From Rhizobium skierniewicense (lineage in GTDB: Bacteria; Pseudomonadota; Alphaproteobacteria; Rhizobiales; Rhizobiaceae), in NCBI RefSeq assembly GCF_014196515.1, contig NZ_JACIDV010000004.1, positions 248,001-312,000 of the forward strand: a DNA stretch of 64,000 nt, read 5' to 3'. The notes beneath the pieces are model-generated. The model was not told the DNA's origin. It worked only from the letters and a program-made list of their open reading frames with translations, and did not search any database. Shown here one piece after another: positions 8,664 to 18,672 of this stretch. Position numbers and translations under genes: made by a program. How positions within the stretch are numbered: position 1 is the first letter of the stretch; each line of letters starts with the position of its first letter.

Positions 8664-9860
8664 ATGATGGCAGCACAGTTCAAATATATCGTCGTTGGTG
8701 CGGGGATGATGGGGGTAGCGGCTGCGCGGCACCTGGCGGGGAAGACGGATGGCGTCGCTCTGATCGGGCCAGGTGAGCCTGCTGATATCAAACATCACAC
8801 CGGTGTTTTCGCCAGCCACTACGATGCTGCGCGAATCACCCGTACCATCGACAGCAATGCCGATTGGGCACGAATGGCCAATCGTTCCATTGCCCGATAC
8901 GGCGAGATCGAGCGTGAGAGCGGTGTTACGTTTTACGGCGAGGTCGGTTGCCTCATCGTCGGCAAGGCGCGTGGTACGGGCTTTCCCTATATCGAGAATG
9001 TCTGTGCGGCGGCAGACACACTCGGCGTTGCCACGGAGGTGTTGGACGACGAGGCATTGGCCAAGCGCTTTCCCTATTTCTCTTTCGAGCACAGTTGTGA
9101 GGGGGTGTTGGAGGCGAGCAACGCCGGTTACGTCAATCCACGCGAACTCGTCCGAGCGCAGATCGTTTCGGCTGAAAAGCGTGGCGTGACGCGGATCGAT
9201 GACATCGCTGTCAGAGTACAGGACGAGAATGGCGTAGCGATCGTGACGACAGCATCAGGTCAAGTCTACGAGGCGGAGAAGGTTCTGGTTGCCGCTGGCG
9301 GATTTTCCATTGCGCAAGGTCTGTTGCCGCAAGCGCTTCATATGACGGTCTATGCCAGAACCGTGGCTTTCTTCGAAGTCCCCGATGAGGAACTCAATCT
9401 TTACACGGGCATGCCGTCACTCATCTACGAGCCCGCTGACCCACGCAAACACATCTATCTGTTGCCACCCGTGCGTTATCCCGATGGCAGGTTTTACCTG
9501 AAAATCGGAGGGGAGCCGGTGGATGTTCCGCTGCAGACGGATCAGGATATTCGCGACTGGTTCCGTTCAGGCGGGAACGCGAACGTCCGCGACGATTTCG
9601 TCGAGATCATCGATAGTCTGATCCCGTCGATCGACACGTCGCGTGTGTCCATGGCGGCCTGTGTGACGTCCTATACGCCGACTGGATTTCCAGCCATTGG
9701 TTTTACCGCCTCTGCGCGCATCGCGGTGCTGACCGGTGGATGCGGTGCCGCTGCCAAAAGTTCCGATGAAATCGGGCGGTTAGGAGCGCAGCTCCTCTCC
9801 GAAGGCATTCTTGCCGATGAGGGTTACGGAGCTGATTTCACGCCGGTTTTCTCGGCCTAA
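8664..9860 (+). CDS. FAD-dependent amine/amino-acid oxidase, copy 2 (DAO family)
   Basis: 398 residues, clearly homologous to copy 1 over the full length (about half the residues by eye). The same landmarks are kept: VVGAGMMGVAAARH, SHYDAARITR, YVNPRELVRAQI, FYLKIGGEP (Lys near 280) and a flavinylation-type Cys near 333 (ACVTSYTPTGFP). The region that differs most (about 60-145) probably shapes the substrate pocket, suggesting divergence to another amine. A 109-bp gap separates the copies; both begin with ATGATGGC. No transporter or regulator is adjacent. Confidence 0.8.
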   Translation: MMAAQFKYIVVGAGMMGVAAARHLAGKTDGVALIGPGEPADIKHHTGVFASHYDAARITRTIDSNADWARMANRSIARYGEIERESGVTFYGEVGCLIVGKARGTGFPYIENVCAAADTLGVATEVLDDEALAKRFPYFSFEHSCEGVLEASNAGYVNPRELVRAQIVSAEKRGVTRIDDIAVRVQDENGVAIVTTASGQVYEAEKVLVAAGGFSIAQGLLPQALHMTVYARTVAFFEVPDEELNLYTGMPSLIYEPADPRKHIYLLPPVRYPDGRFYLKIGGEPVDVPLQTDQDIRDWFRSGGNANVRDDFVEIIDSLIPSIDTSRVSMAACVTSYTPTGFPAIGFTASARIAVLTGGCGAAAKSSDEIGRLGAQLLSEGILADEGYGADFTPVFSA

Positions 9861-9917
9861 TTACCCATCCGCCGATTTTCTGTTGGCTTTCATGACTGAA
9901 CCCGTCTATGGAGCCCC

Positions 9918-10320
9918 TGCCAGTTGGCCGGGCAGCCGCGCTTTATCAATGTCGAAAGACGGTAGGGTGAGGAAAGTCCGGGCTCCACGAAAACACGGTG
10001 CCGGATAACGTCCGGCGGGGGCGACCCTAGGGAAAGTGCCGCAGAGAGTAGACCGCCACCTTTCAGGTGGTAAGGGTGAAAGGGTGGGGTAAGAGCCCAC
10101 CGCGCCGCTGGTAACAGGGGTGGCATGGTAAACCCCACCGGGAGCAAGACCGAATAGGGATGACGTGGGGTCAAGCGAAAGCGGACCTACAGCCGGTTTT
10201 TGGGCGAGTCATCCGGGTGGGTTGCGAGAGGCGGCGTGTAAATGTCGTCCTAGATGAATGGCTGCCACGTTCCGGGTCAAACCGGAGCCATACAGAACCC
10301 GGCTTACAGGCCAACTGGCA
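9918..10320 (+). ncRNA. rnpB: RNase P RNA (type A)
   Basis: The catalytic RNA that matures tRNA 5' ends. The ends pair perfectly: TGCCAGTTGGCC (9918-9929) with GGCCAACTGGCA (10309-10320), the P1 helix. Conserved core elements are present: GAGGAAAGTCCGGGCTC near 9969, GGGGGCGACCCTAGGGAAAGTGCC in the 10017-10040 region, and AGAACCCGGCTTA at 10294-10306 containing ACAGAA. The length of about 400 nt is normal. A T-run follows the 3' end at 10327. Placement directly ahead of mraZ is seen in other Rhizobiales. Exact ends are estimated to within a few bases. Confidence 0.93.
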
Positions 10321-10450
10321 AATTCCTTTTTATAAATGGTCCTTACGCCGCGCGATAGCGCAGTGTGCGTAAGTGCATGTTATTGCTAATCAAATAAGAT
10401 TTTAGAGGCGATTTTTTATTGTCGTGGCGCAAGTGCTTGAATGAACACGG

Positions 10451-10474
10451 TAAACCATTCGTTAAACTTAACGG
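10451..10474 (+). promoter_or_regulatory. TAAA-N7-TTAA / TTAA-N2-TTAA motif upstream of mraZ
   Basis: The element reads TAAA, seven bases, TTAA, two bases, TTAA and contains the palindrome CGTTAA-AC-TTAACG. It resembles the CtrA consensus TTAA-N7-TTAA with one mismatch. A very similar 24-bp element (19 of 24 identical) sits upstream of ddl at 28969-28992, at the head of the second dcw unit. Confidence 0.4.
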
Positions 10475-10502
10475 GATATGAATATGCGATCCGAAGCCGG
10501 TA

Positions 10503-10550
10503 TCCCACTGGCTTCTCCCATTGACGCCCAAAGTGTCCCATGGTATCCCA
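10503..10550 (-). promoter_or_regulatory. MraZ operator: five TGGGN boxes
   Basis: On the minus strand TGGG occurs five times, as CCCA on the plus strand at 10504, 10517, 10527, 10537 and 10547. The last four have an exact 10-bp period (TGGGN plus 5-bp spacer), which is the MraZ recognition pattern; the first is offset by 13 bp. MraZ binds such repeats to autoregulate the dcw operon. The boxes point away from mraZ and overlap the best promoter candidate, suggesting repression by occlusion. Confidence 0.85.
10521..10549 (+). promoter_or_regulatory. Candidate sigma-70 promoter for mraZ/dcw
   Basis: TTGACG (10521-10526), a 17-bp spacer and TATCCC (10544-10549). The -35 is good and the -10 poor. 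It is embedded in the MraZ boxes. Confidence 0.4.
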
Positions 10551-10720
10551 AATGCACACCACAAGGGGTCGTGTTTTTGACCCGCAATCTCTGAAACGGA
10601 GAGGCCTGCAAGGGTCCGATGGGCATTACGTCCTGCCGGTCAGCGATTTGTCATGCGTAAAGGTGTTGCCTGTTGATGCGGCTATCTGCTTTGCATCGGG
10701 TGGTTTTGGCGAGTTTTGCG

Positions 10721-11161
10721 ATGGGTCGCTTTTTATCGAACGTGACGAACAGGATCGACGCCAAGGGGCGCGTCTCGGTTCCGTCAATGTTTCGTTCGGT
10801 GCTGACGGAGCGCAGCATTCAGGAGCTTTATTGTCTCCAGGATTTCGCATTTCCGGCCATCAGCGTCGGCGGTCCGGACTTGCTGGAGCGATACGAACGG
10901 CAGATCGCGTCCATGGATGCTTTCTCGCCGGAAGCGAACGCAATGTCGCTGCTGGTTCACGGCGGCGGCGTTTTCATGAAGCTCGATGCGGAAGGGCGGT
11001 TGATGGTAACGGATTTCATTCGGGAATTCGCCAACATAACGACCGAGGTTACCTTTGTCGGTCGAGCGGATCATTTTCAGTTGTGGCAACCGGATGCGTT
11101 TTACGAGGCGCAGAAGGCGGCAAGAACGGGGCGCGGTTTTACGGCTGCTCGCCCCGTATAG
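10721..11161 (+). CDS. mraZ: MraZ transcriptional regulator
   Basis: 146 residues with two AbrB-like swapped-hairpin DNA-binding repeats: [12 protein letters not shown] near the N-terminus and LDAEGRLMV in the second half. MraZ forms rings and binds TGGGN direct repeats upstream of its own gene; such repeats are at 10503-10550. Upstream in-frame ATGs exist, but ATG 10721 gives the family-standard start [17 protein letters not shown] and normal length. It heads the dcw operon, 14 bp before rsmH. Confidence 0.93.
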   Translation: MGRFLSNVTNRIDAKGRVSVPSMFRSVLTERSIQELYCLQDFAFPAISVGGPDLLERYERQIASMDAFSPEANAMSLLVHGGGVFMKLDAEGRLMVTDFIREFANITTEVTFVGRADHFQLWQPDAFYEAQKAARTGRGFTAARPV

Positions 11162-11175
11162 GACGGGGACACCGA

Positions 11176-12201
11176 ATGGCGGCGAATTCTGGCGAACACT
11201 CTTCTGAAGCCAGCGGCGGACCGGTTCGCCACATTCCGGTCCTTCTCCGTGACGTTCTCAAGGCGCTGGAGCCAGCGCCCGGAAAAGTCATTCTGGACGG
11301 CACATTCGGTGCTGGCGGCTACACTCAGGCCATTCTCGATCAGGGCGCGCATGTCATCGCGCTTGACCGTGATCCCAACGCGATTGCTGATGGGCAAGCC
11401 ATGGTTGGCGCCAGCGGCGGTCGTCTGTCGCTGATCCAGTCCCAGTTTTCCAATCTTGCAGCGCATGCGCCAGCCGAAGGCCTTGATGGTATCGTGCTGG
11501 ATATCGGTGTTTCCTCCATGCAGATCGATGAGGCCGAACGCGGTTTCTCCTTTCAAAGAAACGGGCCGCTCGACATGCGTATGTCGTCTTCGGGCGTTTC
11601 GGCGGCAGATGTCGTCAACCGCTGCAAGGTCGGCGATCTCATTCGCATCTTCGGTTTTCTGGGCGAGGAAAAGCAGTCGGGCCGCATCGCGCGCGCCATC
11701 GAAAAGAAGCGTGCAGACGAGCCATTTCGTACGACGCGTGATCTGGCTGGGCTGATCGAAATCGTCACCCCGCGGAAAGCCAAAGACAAGATCCACCCTG
11801 CAACGCGCGTTTTTCAGGCACTGCGCGTGTTCGTCAATGATGAGCTCGGTGAACTGGCGCAGGCTCTGTTTGCTGCAGAACGGGCTTTGAAGCCCGGCGG
11901 TCGGCTCGTCGTGGTCACATTCCATTCGCTGGAAGACCGTATCGTCAAGAAGTATTTCGCTGACCGTTCCGACCGTGCAGCAGGCTCGCGCCACATGCCT
12001 ATGCTGGCTGCCAAATCAGCGATCTTCGATGCCTTGGGCAAACCGATGATCGCGGCCAGTGACGAGGAGGCGGATATCAATCCGCGGGCCCGGTCTGCCA
12101 AACTGCGCGCTGGCATGCGCACAACGGCGCCGGTGCGGCCAGCCGACATGTCGATTTTCGAGCTTCCCAATCTCACAAGTCTCGAAAAGATGGGAGGCTG
12201 A
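11176..12201 (+). CDS. rsmH: 16S rRNA m4C1402 methyltransferase RsmH
   Basis: 341 residues. RsmH (MraW) uses S-adenosylmethionine to methylate N4 of C1402 in the decoding centre of 16S rRNA. The start [24 protein letters not shown] carries the conserved HIPVLL before motif I ([15 protein letters not shown]), then [45 protein letters not shown] and SFHSLEDR-type elements. The frame is open far upstream through mraZ, but ATG 11176 gives normal length. It is second in the dcw operon; ftsL follows after 1 bp. Confidence 0.95.
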   Translation: MAANSGEHSSEASGGPVRHIPVLLRDVLKALEPAPGKVILDGTFGAGGYTQAILDQGAHVIALDRDPNAIADGQAMVGASGGRLSLIQSQFSNLAAHAPAEGLDGIVLDIGVSSMQIDEAERGFSFQRNGPLDMRMSSSGVSAADVVNRCKVGDLIRIFGFLGEEKQSGRIARAIEKKRADEPFRTTRDLAGLIEIVTPRKAKDKIHPATRVFQALRVFVNDELGELAQALFAAERALKPGGRLVVVTFHSLEDRIVKKYFADRSDRAAGSRHMPMLAAKSAIFDALGKPMIAASDEEADINPRARSAKLRAGMRTTAPVRPADMSIFELPNLTSLEKMGG

Positions 12202-12202
12202 T

Positions 12203-12757
12203 ATGCTGCGTACTCTCGATTTCATTCTGATGGGTGTGATGGTGTCTGCTGCTGTCGTGACCTACACGATCAAGCATCAGGCCGATGTGAAATTGGAATC
12301 CGTGCGAAAGCTGGAGACGGAAATCAAGCTGGAGAAAGACACCATCGATCTTCTGCGCGCCGACTGGGCGCTGCTGACGCAGCCGAACCGTCTGCACCGC
12401 TTGGTCAATGCTTATCAGGACGATCTCGCGCTGGCACCGACACAGCCGACACAGCTTTCGCAGCCGAAGGAATTGCCGATGCTGCGTTCGCAACTACCGC
12501 AGCCACCGGAGCCACAGGGCATGAGCGTGGAGGATGTGATCGCCGCTGCTATGAATGGTTCCAGGCCCGGCGCAACACTCGGCGGTGCAAAGCCCAAATC
12601 CAAACCTGCCGGACAGATTGTGGCCACTGGTGGCGCACCCGCACCGCAACCGCGCGCGCGCGCGGCGCGGCCTGCGCAGCCGATGCCAGCGGTACGTGCT
12701 GAGGCGGGTGATGAGGCTGGCGATATGGATGAAACGATAACTGGATCGGTGGACTGA
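12203..12757 (+). CDS. ftsL: Cell division protein FtsL
   Basis: A 184-residue bitopic protein with one membrane helix at about residues 6-21 and a periplasmic coiled coil (about 28-65: VRKLETEIKLEKDTIDLLRADW), then LTQPNRLHRL as in alphaproteobacterial FtsL. It joins FtsQ and FtsB-like proteins in activating FtsWI. The C-terminal half is a Pro/Ala-rich extension, so the protein is longer than the E. coli one (121). GGGAGG precedes the ATG at 12203. The stop overlaps the ftsI start (TGATG). A (CG)7 tract lies in the tail-coding part. Confidence 0.88.
   Translation: MLRTLDFILMGVMVSAAVVTYTIKHQADVKLESVRKLETEIKLEKDTIDLLRADWALLTQPNRLHRLVNAYQDDLALAPTQPTQLSQPKELPMLRSQLPQPPEPQGMSVEDVIAAAMNGSRPGATLGGAKPKSKPAGQIVATGGAPAPQPRARAARPAQPMPAVRAEAGDEAGDMDETITGSVD
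12651..12664 (+). repeat. (CG)7 dinucleotide tract in ftsL
   Basis: Seven perfect CG repeats inside the low-complexity C-terminal part of ftsL (encoding PRARA). A dinucleotide tract is prone to slippage, which here would frameshift the ftsL tail and affect its overlap with ftsI. Confidence 0.6.
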
Positions 12758-14496
12758 TGTCTTTTCTGTCTCGCGTCATGGTTCTGAAAAGCAGGGCTCA
12801 TTTTTCCGCAAGCACCACTGGTTTTGCCGACCATGCGGCCTTCGAGGGTGCGCGCAAGCGACGCGCCACGCAGGCCAAGACCCGGGTTGGTTTGCTGGTT
12901 GTCGGTTTTGTCGTGTTCTATGGCGTTGTCGGTGGACGCCTCATTCAATATGGCATGACACAGCCAGAAACCGTTTCCAGCATTGCCCCCGCAGACCGGT
13001 TGATGGCTTCGCGTCCAGACCTTCTGGACCGCAACGGTGAGGTGCTGGCGACCGACATTCGGACCGTCTCGCTGTTTGCAGAGCCGCACCGCATCGTGGA
13101 TGTCGATGAAGCTGTCGAAAAACTGCAGACCGTTCTGCCTGATCTTGATACGCGCGGTACGTATCAGAAACTGAAATCCGAATCCCGCTTCCAGTGGCTG
13201 CGACGCCAGTTGACTCCAAAGCAACAGAGTCAGATTCTGGCGCTTGGCATTCCCGGCATTGGTTTCCGCCCTGAGAAGCGCCGTTTCTATCCCGGCGGTC
13301 ACACCGCTGCGCATGTTGTCGGTCACGTCAATATCGACAACCGCGGCGTTGCGGGCATGGAGCGCTATCTGGACAATCAGGGTCTTGCCGATCTGACGGC
13401 GCTCGGCATGACGTCCGATCAGCCCCTCGAGCCGGTCAAGCTTTCGATTGATCTGCGCGTTCAGGCCATCGTGCGTGAAGTGGTTGCCGACGCCATCAAG
13501 AAGTTTCAGGCAATCGGCGCTGGCGCCGTCGTGATCAACGTTCACACGGGCGAAATTCTCGCCATGGCATCGCTGCCGGATTATGATCCGAACAACCCGG
13601 CCGAAGGTGCCAAAGAAGGCTGGCTGAACCGCATGTCGAACGGCACGTTCGAGATGGGGTCGACCTTCAAGTCCTTCACCATCGCCATGGGTCTGGATTC
13701 CGGCAAGGTGCACATCAACGATACGTTCGATGCGCGCGCGCCGATCCGCATCGGTGGCTTCACCATCAAGGATTTCCACGGCAAGGGCCGTATCCTGTCC
13801 GTCCCTGAGATCTTTCAGTATTCGTCCAATATCGGTACTGCAAAGATTGCCGATACCGTTGGCATCGAGGGTCACAAGGAGTTTCTGACGCGGCTTGGTC
13901 TTTTGACCAAGATGCAGACAGAACTACCGGAAATCGCCATGCCGTCCCAGCCGCGCGTTTGGAAGAAGATCAACTCGGTGACCATTTCCTTCGGTCACGG
14001 CGTGTCGACGACGCCTTTGCAGACGGCGATTGCCGGTGCAGCGCTGGTCAATGGCGGCAAGCTGATCGAGCCAACGTTCCTGCCGCGCACAGTGGCGCAG
14101 GCCGATCAGGTTGCCAAGCAGGTCTTGCAGCCGGGCGCGAGCAAGGACATGCGCTTCCTGTTCGAATGGAACGGCGTCAATGGTTCCGGCCGCAATGCGC
14201 GTGTCGAGGGCTTCAATGTGGGCGGCAAGACGGGCACAGCGGACAAGGTCGTCAATGGTCGCTACGTTCACGACAAGAACTTCAACGCCTTCCTCTCAGC
14301 ATTCCCGATGGACAAGCCTGAATATGTGGTTCTGTCCTTCATCGACGAACCGAAGACGGACAAGGGCAACGGTGCCGCACTGGCTGGTACGTCTGCCGCA
14401 CCGATGGTGCACGACATCATCTCGCGCTCGGCCGCTATTCTCGGCGTCAAACCCAAGTTCGGCAAGGACGGTTCGGCCTTGCTGGTGTCTTATTGA
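12757..14496 (+). CDS. ftsI: Septal peptidoglycan transpeptidase FtsI (PBP3)
   Basis: 579 residues with a cytoplasmic N-terminus, a membrane helix at about 44-64, the pedestal domain (ADRLMASRPDLLDRNGEVLATD) and the transpeptidase domain. Catalytic motifs are complete: STFK at 302-305 (nucleophile Ser302), SSN at 356-358 and KTGT at 491-494. It cross-links septal peptidoglycan with FtsW as glycosyltransferase partner. The ATG overlaps the ftsL stop by one base, so translation is coupled. Confidence 0.95.
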   Translation: MSFLSRVMVLKSRAHFSASTTGFADHAAFEGARKRRATQAKTRVGLLVVGFVVFYGVVGGRLIQYGMTQPETVSSIAPADRLMASRPDLLDRNGEVLATDIRTVSLFAEPHRIVDVDEAVEKLQTVLPDLDTRGTYQKLKSESRFQWLRRQLTPKQQSQILALGIPGIGFRPEKRRFYPGGHTAAHVVGHVNIDNRGVAGMERYLDNQGLADLTALGMTSDQPLEPVKLSIDLRVQAIVREVVADAIKKFQAIGAGAVVINVHTGEILAMASLPDYDPNNPAEGAKEGWLNRMSNGTFEMGSTFKSFTIAMGLDSGKVHINDTFDARAPIRIGGFTIKDFHGKGRILSVPEIFQYSSNIGTAKIADTVGIEGHKEFLTRLGLLTKMQTELPEIAMPSQPRVWKKINSVTISFGHGVSTTPLQTAIAGAALVNGGKLIEPTFLPRTVAQADQVAKQVLQPGASKDMRFLFEWNGVNGSGRNARVEGFNVGGKTGTADKVVNGRYVHDKNFNAFLSAFPMDKPEYVVLSFIDEPKTDKGNGAALAGTSAAPMVHDIISRSAAILGVKPKFGKDGSALLVSY

Positions 14497-14554
14497 TTGG
14501 TACAGCTTATGACGAACCGGCGAATCGCGCCGGGGGGACAAGACGGGCACATCG

Positions 14555-16015
14555 ATGAATTTGCGAGATCTCTCCGGGACCGAGTTCCCGGAACTGAATG
14601 AATTGCTGCGGACGGATGCCGGAGCGCTGGATATCACCGGCATTACGGCTGATAGCCGCAAGGCGCAGCCGGGTTCTCTGTTCGTGGCGGTTGCCGGGAC
14701 AAAGGCGGATGGCGGCACCTATGTGCAGGACGCAGTGGCGAACGGCGCTATCGCCGTCGTTTCCAGCCATGCTATCGATGCCGATGTGCCGGTTCTCGTT
14801 GTCTCCGACCCACGACTTTATCTCTCTCTTTCCGCTGCCCGCTTCTATCGCACGCAGCCAGAGACGATGATCGCCGTAACCGGCACGGCGGGCAAAACCT
14901 CGGTCGCGTCTTTCATCCGCCAGATCTGGACTTTTGCGGGTCATGCTGCGGCACAGATCGGCACGACGGGTGTGATCGCGCCGGGCCGCGAAGACTATGG
15001 TTCGCTGACGACACCGGATCCGGTTTCCCTGCATGCACTGCTGGCAGACCTTGCTTTCGAAGGTGTCACCCATGCGGCGATGGAAGCGTCCAGCCATGGC
15101 CTCGACCAGCGCCGTCTCGATGGCGTGAAGCTGAAGGCCGCCGGATTTACCAATCTCGGTCGTGATCATATGGATTATCATCCGACGATTGAAGACTACA
15201 TGGCCGCCAAGATGCGGCTGTTCGATACGTTGTTACCGAAGGGTTCGCCTGCCGTCATTTTCTCTGACGATGCATGGTCGGAAAGCGCTGTAAAAGCTGC
15301 AATGGACGCCGGTCATGATGTGCGTACCGTCGGTCGCAAAGGTGATTATCTGGCGTTGAAGCGCGTCGAGCATTTCCGCCACAAGCAGATGATCGAGGTG
15401 CATCACCAGGGCAAAATTTACGAGGTCGATATTCCGCTGGCAGGCGATTTTCAGGTGGCCAATGCGCTGGTGGCCGCAGGACTTGCAATCTCCACCGGCG
15501 TTGAGCCCTCTGTGGCGCTGAAGGCCCTGGAAAAGCTGGTGGGTGCCGCCGGTCGCCTCGAACTGATCGGCCAGACGAAGAACGGTGCGTTGGCCTATGT
15601 GGATTATGCCCATAAGCCAGACGCGCTGGAAAATGTGCTGACATCGGTGCGCCCGTTCACATCCGGTCGCATTATTACCGTGTTCGGTTGCGGTGGAGAC
15701 CGGGACAAGGGCAAGCGGCCGATCATGGGCGAGGTCGCGACCCGGCTTTCCGACATCGTCATCGTCACGGATGATAATCCGCGCTCTGAAGAGCCGCAAA
15801 CCATCCGCGCCGAAATCATGGCGGCGGCGACGGGTGCGCTTGAAATTGCAGATAGGGCTGAGGCTATCAGCCATGCCGTATCGTTGCTGGGCAGTGGCGA
15901 TACGTTGATCGTCGCGGGCAAGGGGCATGAGGAAGGTCAGATTGTTGGTAGCGTCACGCTGCCGTTTTCGGACCATGAACAGGTGCGAACTGCGCTGGAA
16001 GGACTGAAGATTTGA
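14555..16015 (+). CDS. murE: UDP-MurNAc-L-Ala-D-Glu:meso-DAP ligase MurE
   Basis: 486 residues. It adds meso-diaminopimelate to UDP-MurNAc-L-Ala-D-Glu in the cytoplasm. The ATP-binding loop GTAGKTS is at 110-116. The DNPR motif at 407-410 is the signature of the DAP-specific (not lysine) enzyme. A 58-bp gap separates it from ftsI; the stop overlaps the murF start. Confidence 0.95.
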   Translation: MNLRDLSGTEFPELNELLRTDAGALDITGITADSRKAQPGSLFVAVAGTKADGGTYVQDAVANGAIAVVSSHAIDADVPVLVVSDPRLYLSLSAARFYRTQPETMIAVTGTAGKTSVASFIRQIWTFAGHAAAQIGTTGVIAPGREDYGSLTTPDPVSLHALLADLAFEGVTHAAMEASSHGLDQRRLDGVKLKAAGFTNLGRDHMDYHPTIEDYMAAKMRLFDTLLPKGSPAVIFSDDAWSESAVKAAMDAGHDVRTVGRKGDYLALKRVEHFRHKQMIEVHHQGKIYEVDIPLAGDFQVANALVAAGLAISTGVEPSVALKALEKLVGAAGRLELIGQTKNGALAYVDYAHKPDALENVLTSVRPFTSGRIITVFGCGGDRDKGKRPIMGEVATRLSDIVIVTDDNPRSEEPQTIRAEIMAAATGALEIADRAEAISHAVSLLGSGDTLIVAGKGHEEGQIVGSVTLPFSDHEQVRTALEGLKI

Positions 16016-17445
16016 ACTGGTTATGGACAGTCCCGGATATGGTCGCCGTGATGGCAGGCCGTCCGGTTGGCAACCTGCCGCAAGGCATCACGGGCATCTC
16101 CATCGATAGTCGCTCGGTGCAGGAAGGTGAGGCCTTCTTCGCTATCAAGGGCGACCGGGTGGATGGTCATGACTACGCTAGCTTTGCCGTTGCCAATGGT
16201 GCCGGTCTTCTGGTGGTCTCGGAATCGAAACTTCCCGCGCTGGGCCGACTGACCGTTCCGATGATCGTCGTGGAAGATGTTCTGGCCGCTCTGGTCAAGC
16301 TGGGTATTGCAGCACGCGAGCGGACATCGGCCCGTATCGTTGCCATCACCGGTTCCGTCGGCAAGACGACGACCAAGGAAATGCTGCGGCAGGTGCTGGC
16401 CCCATCGGGCCGTGTTCATGCAGCTGTCTCTTCCTTCAACAACCACTGGGGTGTGCCGCTGACGCTGGCCCGCATGCCTGCCGATTCCGAGTTCGGTATT
16501 TTTGAGGTGGGTATGAACCATGCTGGCGAGATCAGCCCGCTGGTGAAGCAGGTCAAGCCGCATCTGGCTATTATCACCACCATTGCTGCGGCACATCTGG
16601 GTAATTTCAACAGTCTGGAAGACATTGCTGCCGCCAAGGCCGAGATTTTCGACGGCGTTCTGCCCGGCGGGGCCGTCATCCTTAACCGTGACAATGCGCA
16701 GTTCGAGCAGCTGGAACGGGCGGCATTCGACGCTGGCATCGAGCACGTGCTGACGTTTGGCCAGCATGCCAAGGCTGATTTCCGTCTGGCCGATTTCGAA
16801 AGCACACCAAACGGGTCCACCATTTGGGCCATCATCAATGGCGAGACCAGCGAGTTGCACATCGGTGTAGCCGGTCGTCATATTGCCGAAAACGCCATGG
16901 CCGCCATCGGTACGGTCGCCGTTCTGGGCGCGGATATCGACAAGGCGTTTTCCGCGCTTGGAACGTTGGAGGCGGTGAAGGGCAGGGGCCAACGCCACCG
17001 ACTTTCTGTTGGCGACGGCTCGTTCCTGTTGATTGATGAGAGCTATAACGCCAACCCGGCCTCCATGCGTGCCGCCATCGCCCTTCTGGCTACCGCCGAG
17101 GTGAAAGGGGATGGACGACGCGTCGCCGTTTTGGGCGATATGCTGGAGATGGGCGAGTTCGCAACCGAGGTGCACGAGGAACTATCAGGCCCGCTGTTGT
17201 CGGCCGGTATCGAGCATGTGTGGCTTGCGGGTGAGTCGATGGCTGCGTTGCGTGACGCTTTGCCCGAAAGCGTCAATGTCGCATGGTTCCCCACCACTGC
17301 CGAATTGAATGAATTCGTTCTGAAGTGGGTCCAGCCGGGCGATGTGGTGATGATAAAATCGTCACTAGGCATCGGTTTCGGCAAGATCGTTACGGCTCTT
17401 CTTGACAAGTATCCGGCATTCCCCGAGACGGAACGCCAAATCTAG
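16012..17445 (+). CDS. murF: UDP-MurNAc-tripeptide:D-Ala-D-Ala ligase MurF
   Basis: 477 residues. It adds D-Ala-D-Ala to complete UDP-MurNAc-pentapeptide. The ATP loop GSVGKTT is at 114-120, with the Mur-ligase elements [24 protein letters not shown] and [11 protein letters not shown]. The start is a TTG (16012-16014) overlapping the murE stop as TTGA, with GGAAGGA a short distance upstream. It gives [10 protein letters not shown], whose WLWT start fits rhizobial MurF; the alternative is ATG 16039. Confidence 0.93.
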   Translation: MNWLWTVPDMVAVMAGRPVGNLPQGITGISIDSRSVQEGEAFFAIKGDRVDGHDYASFAVANGAGLLVVSESKLPALGRLTVPMIVVEDVLAALVKLGIAARERTSARIVAITGSVGKTTTKEMLRQVLAPSGRVHAAVSSFNNHWGVPLTLARMPADSEFGIFEVGMNHAGEISPLVKQVKPHLAIITTIAAAHLGNFNSLEDIAAAKAEIFDGVLPGGAVILNRDNAQFEQLERAAFDAGIEHVLTFGQHAKADFRLADFESTPNGSTIWAIINGETSELHIGVAGRHIAENAMAAIGTVAVLGADIDKAFSALGTLEAVKGRGQRHRLSVGDGSFLLIDESYNANPASMRAAIALLATAEVKGDGRRVAVLGDMLEMGEFATEVHEELSGPLLSAGIEHVWLAGESMAALRDALPESVNVAWFPTTAELNEFVLKWVQPGDVVMIKSSLGIGFGKIVTALLDKYPAFPETERQI

Positions 17446-17454
17446 AGCAGCGAC

Positions 17455-17483
17455 AACCCAAGTATCGAAAGTGGTCTTGGGTT
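17455..17483 (+). other. Stable hairpin in the murF-mraY gap
   Basis: AACCCAAG and CTTGGGTT form a perfect 8-bp stem with a 13-nt loop, right after murF in the only sizeable gap (122 bp) of the first dcw unit. There is no U-tract, so it is not a classic terminator; it may be a processing or stability element. Confidence 0.45.
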
Positions 17484-17567
17484 ATCCGGTGCTGAAACAA
17501 AAACGTGGAGCTGCGTGGGTACATTTCATCTGCCCGCCTCTCCAAGCGGCCTTTTGAAAGGGCAAAC

Positions 17568-18668
17568 ATGCTGATCTGGCTCGTTGAACTGTCGGACCAC
17601 GTCCAAATCTTCAACCTGTTCCGGTACATCACGTTCCGGGCCGGTGCGGCGTTGTTTACCTCTGCCCTCATCGTCTTTCTGTTTGGTCCCGCCATCATCA
17701 ATTCTCTGCGCATCCGGCAGGGCAAGGGACAGCCGATACGCGCCGATGGGCCGCAGACCCATTTCAAGAAGGCTGGAACGCCCACCATGGGCGGTTTGAT
17801 GATCCTTGCAGGCATTCTCGGCGGCTCGCTTCTGTGGGGCGATCTCTCCAACGTCTATGTTGTCTCGGTTCTGATGGTAACGCTCGGCTTTGGAGCCATT
17901 GGTTTTTACGATGACTATCTCAAGGTTACCAAGCAGAGCGACAAGGGCTTTTCCGGTAAGGCGCGTCTCGGCATCGAATTTCTGATTGCGGCTATCGCCG
18001 TGTTCTTCATGATGGAAGTGGCACTCGCCACCGCGCCGCATGGCGGGACGCTTGGAAGCTCGATTGCCTTTCCGTTCTTCAAGGAATTTGTTGTCAATAT
18101 CGGCTATTTCTTCGTGCTGTTCGGTGCCTTCGTCATCGTTGGTGCAGGCAATGCGGTCAATCTGACGGATGGTCTCGACGGTCTTGCCATCGTGCCGGTC
18201 ATGATTGCGGCTGCGACCTTCGGTGTTATTTCCTATCTCGTGGGCAACGCGATTTTCGCTAACTATCTTCAGATCAATTTTGTACCTGGAACGGGCGAGC
18301 TTGCCGTCATCGTCGGTGCCGTCATTGGTGGCGGGCTTGGCTTCCTCTGGTTCAATGCGCCGCCTGCCGCTATTTTCATGGGTGACACCGGTTCGCTGGC
18401 ACTTGGCGGTCTGATTGGCTCCATCGCCGTTGCCGTCAAGCATGAGATCGTCATGATCATCGTCGGCGGTCTGTTCGTCATGGAAACGCTATCCGTCATC
18501 ATTCAGGTGTTCTGGTTCAAGCGCACCGGCAGACGCGTGTTCCTGATGGCACCGATCCACCACCATTTCGAAAAGAAGGGCTGGACGGAAAGCCAGGTCG
18601 TCATCCGCTTCTGGATCATCTCCGTTGGTCTTGCGATGCTCGGCCTTGCCACGTTGAAGCTGAGATAA
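17568..18668 (+). CDS. mraY: Phospho-MurNAc-pentapeptide transferase MraY
   Basis: A 366-residue polytopic membrane enzyme (about ten helices) that transfers phospho-MurNAc-pentapeptide to undecaprenyl phosphate, forming lipid I. Signature sequences are present: [20 protein letters not shown] (the DDxxK catalytic aspartates), [13 protein letters not shown] and the [13 protein letters not shown] loop. The frame is open upstream to 17505, but ATG 17568 ([11 protein letters not shown]) has GAAAGGG ahead and yields the normal length. Confidence 0.95.
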   Translation: MLIWLVELSDHVQIFNLFRYITFRAGAALFTSALIVFLFGPAIINSLRIRQGKGQPIRADGPQTHFKKAGTPTMGGLMILAGILGGSLLWGDLSNVYVVSVLMVTLGFGAIGFYDDYLKVTKQSDKGFSGKARLGIEFLIAAIAVFFMMEVALATAPHGGTLGSSIAFPFFKEFVVNIGYFFVLFGAFVIVGAGNAVNLTDGLDGLAIVPVMIAAATFGVISYLVGNAIFANYLQINFVPGTGELAVIVGAVIGGGLGFLWFNAPPAAIFMGDTGSLALGGLIGSIAVAVKHEIVMIIVGGLFVMETLSVIIQVFWFKRTGRRVFLMAPIHHHFEKKGWTESQVVIRFWIISVGLAMLGLATLKLR

Positions 18669-18672
18669 TCGA

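Larger units (their letters stand above)
10321..10720. other. rnpB-mraZ intergenic region / dcw promoter
   Basis: 400 bp without a gene. It holds the T-run ending rnpB, a short inverted repeat (TTACGC/GCGTAA around 10343-10372), an AT-richer stretch, a TAAA-N7-TTAA element at 10451-10474, the MraZ boxes at 10503-10550 and a candidate sigma-70 promoter inside them. About 170 nt of leader would then precede the mraZ start. Confidence 0.6.

Noticed and set aside
12415-13875. 486-codon minus-strand ORF opposite ftsL/ftsI
   Set aside because: Antisense shadow of genes with complete catalytic motifs.
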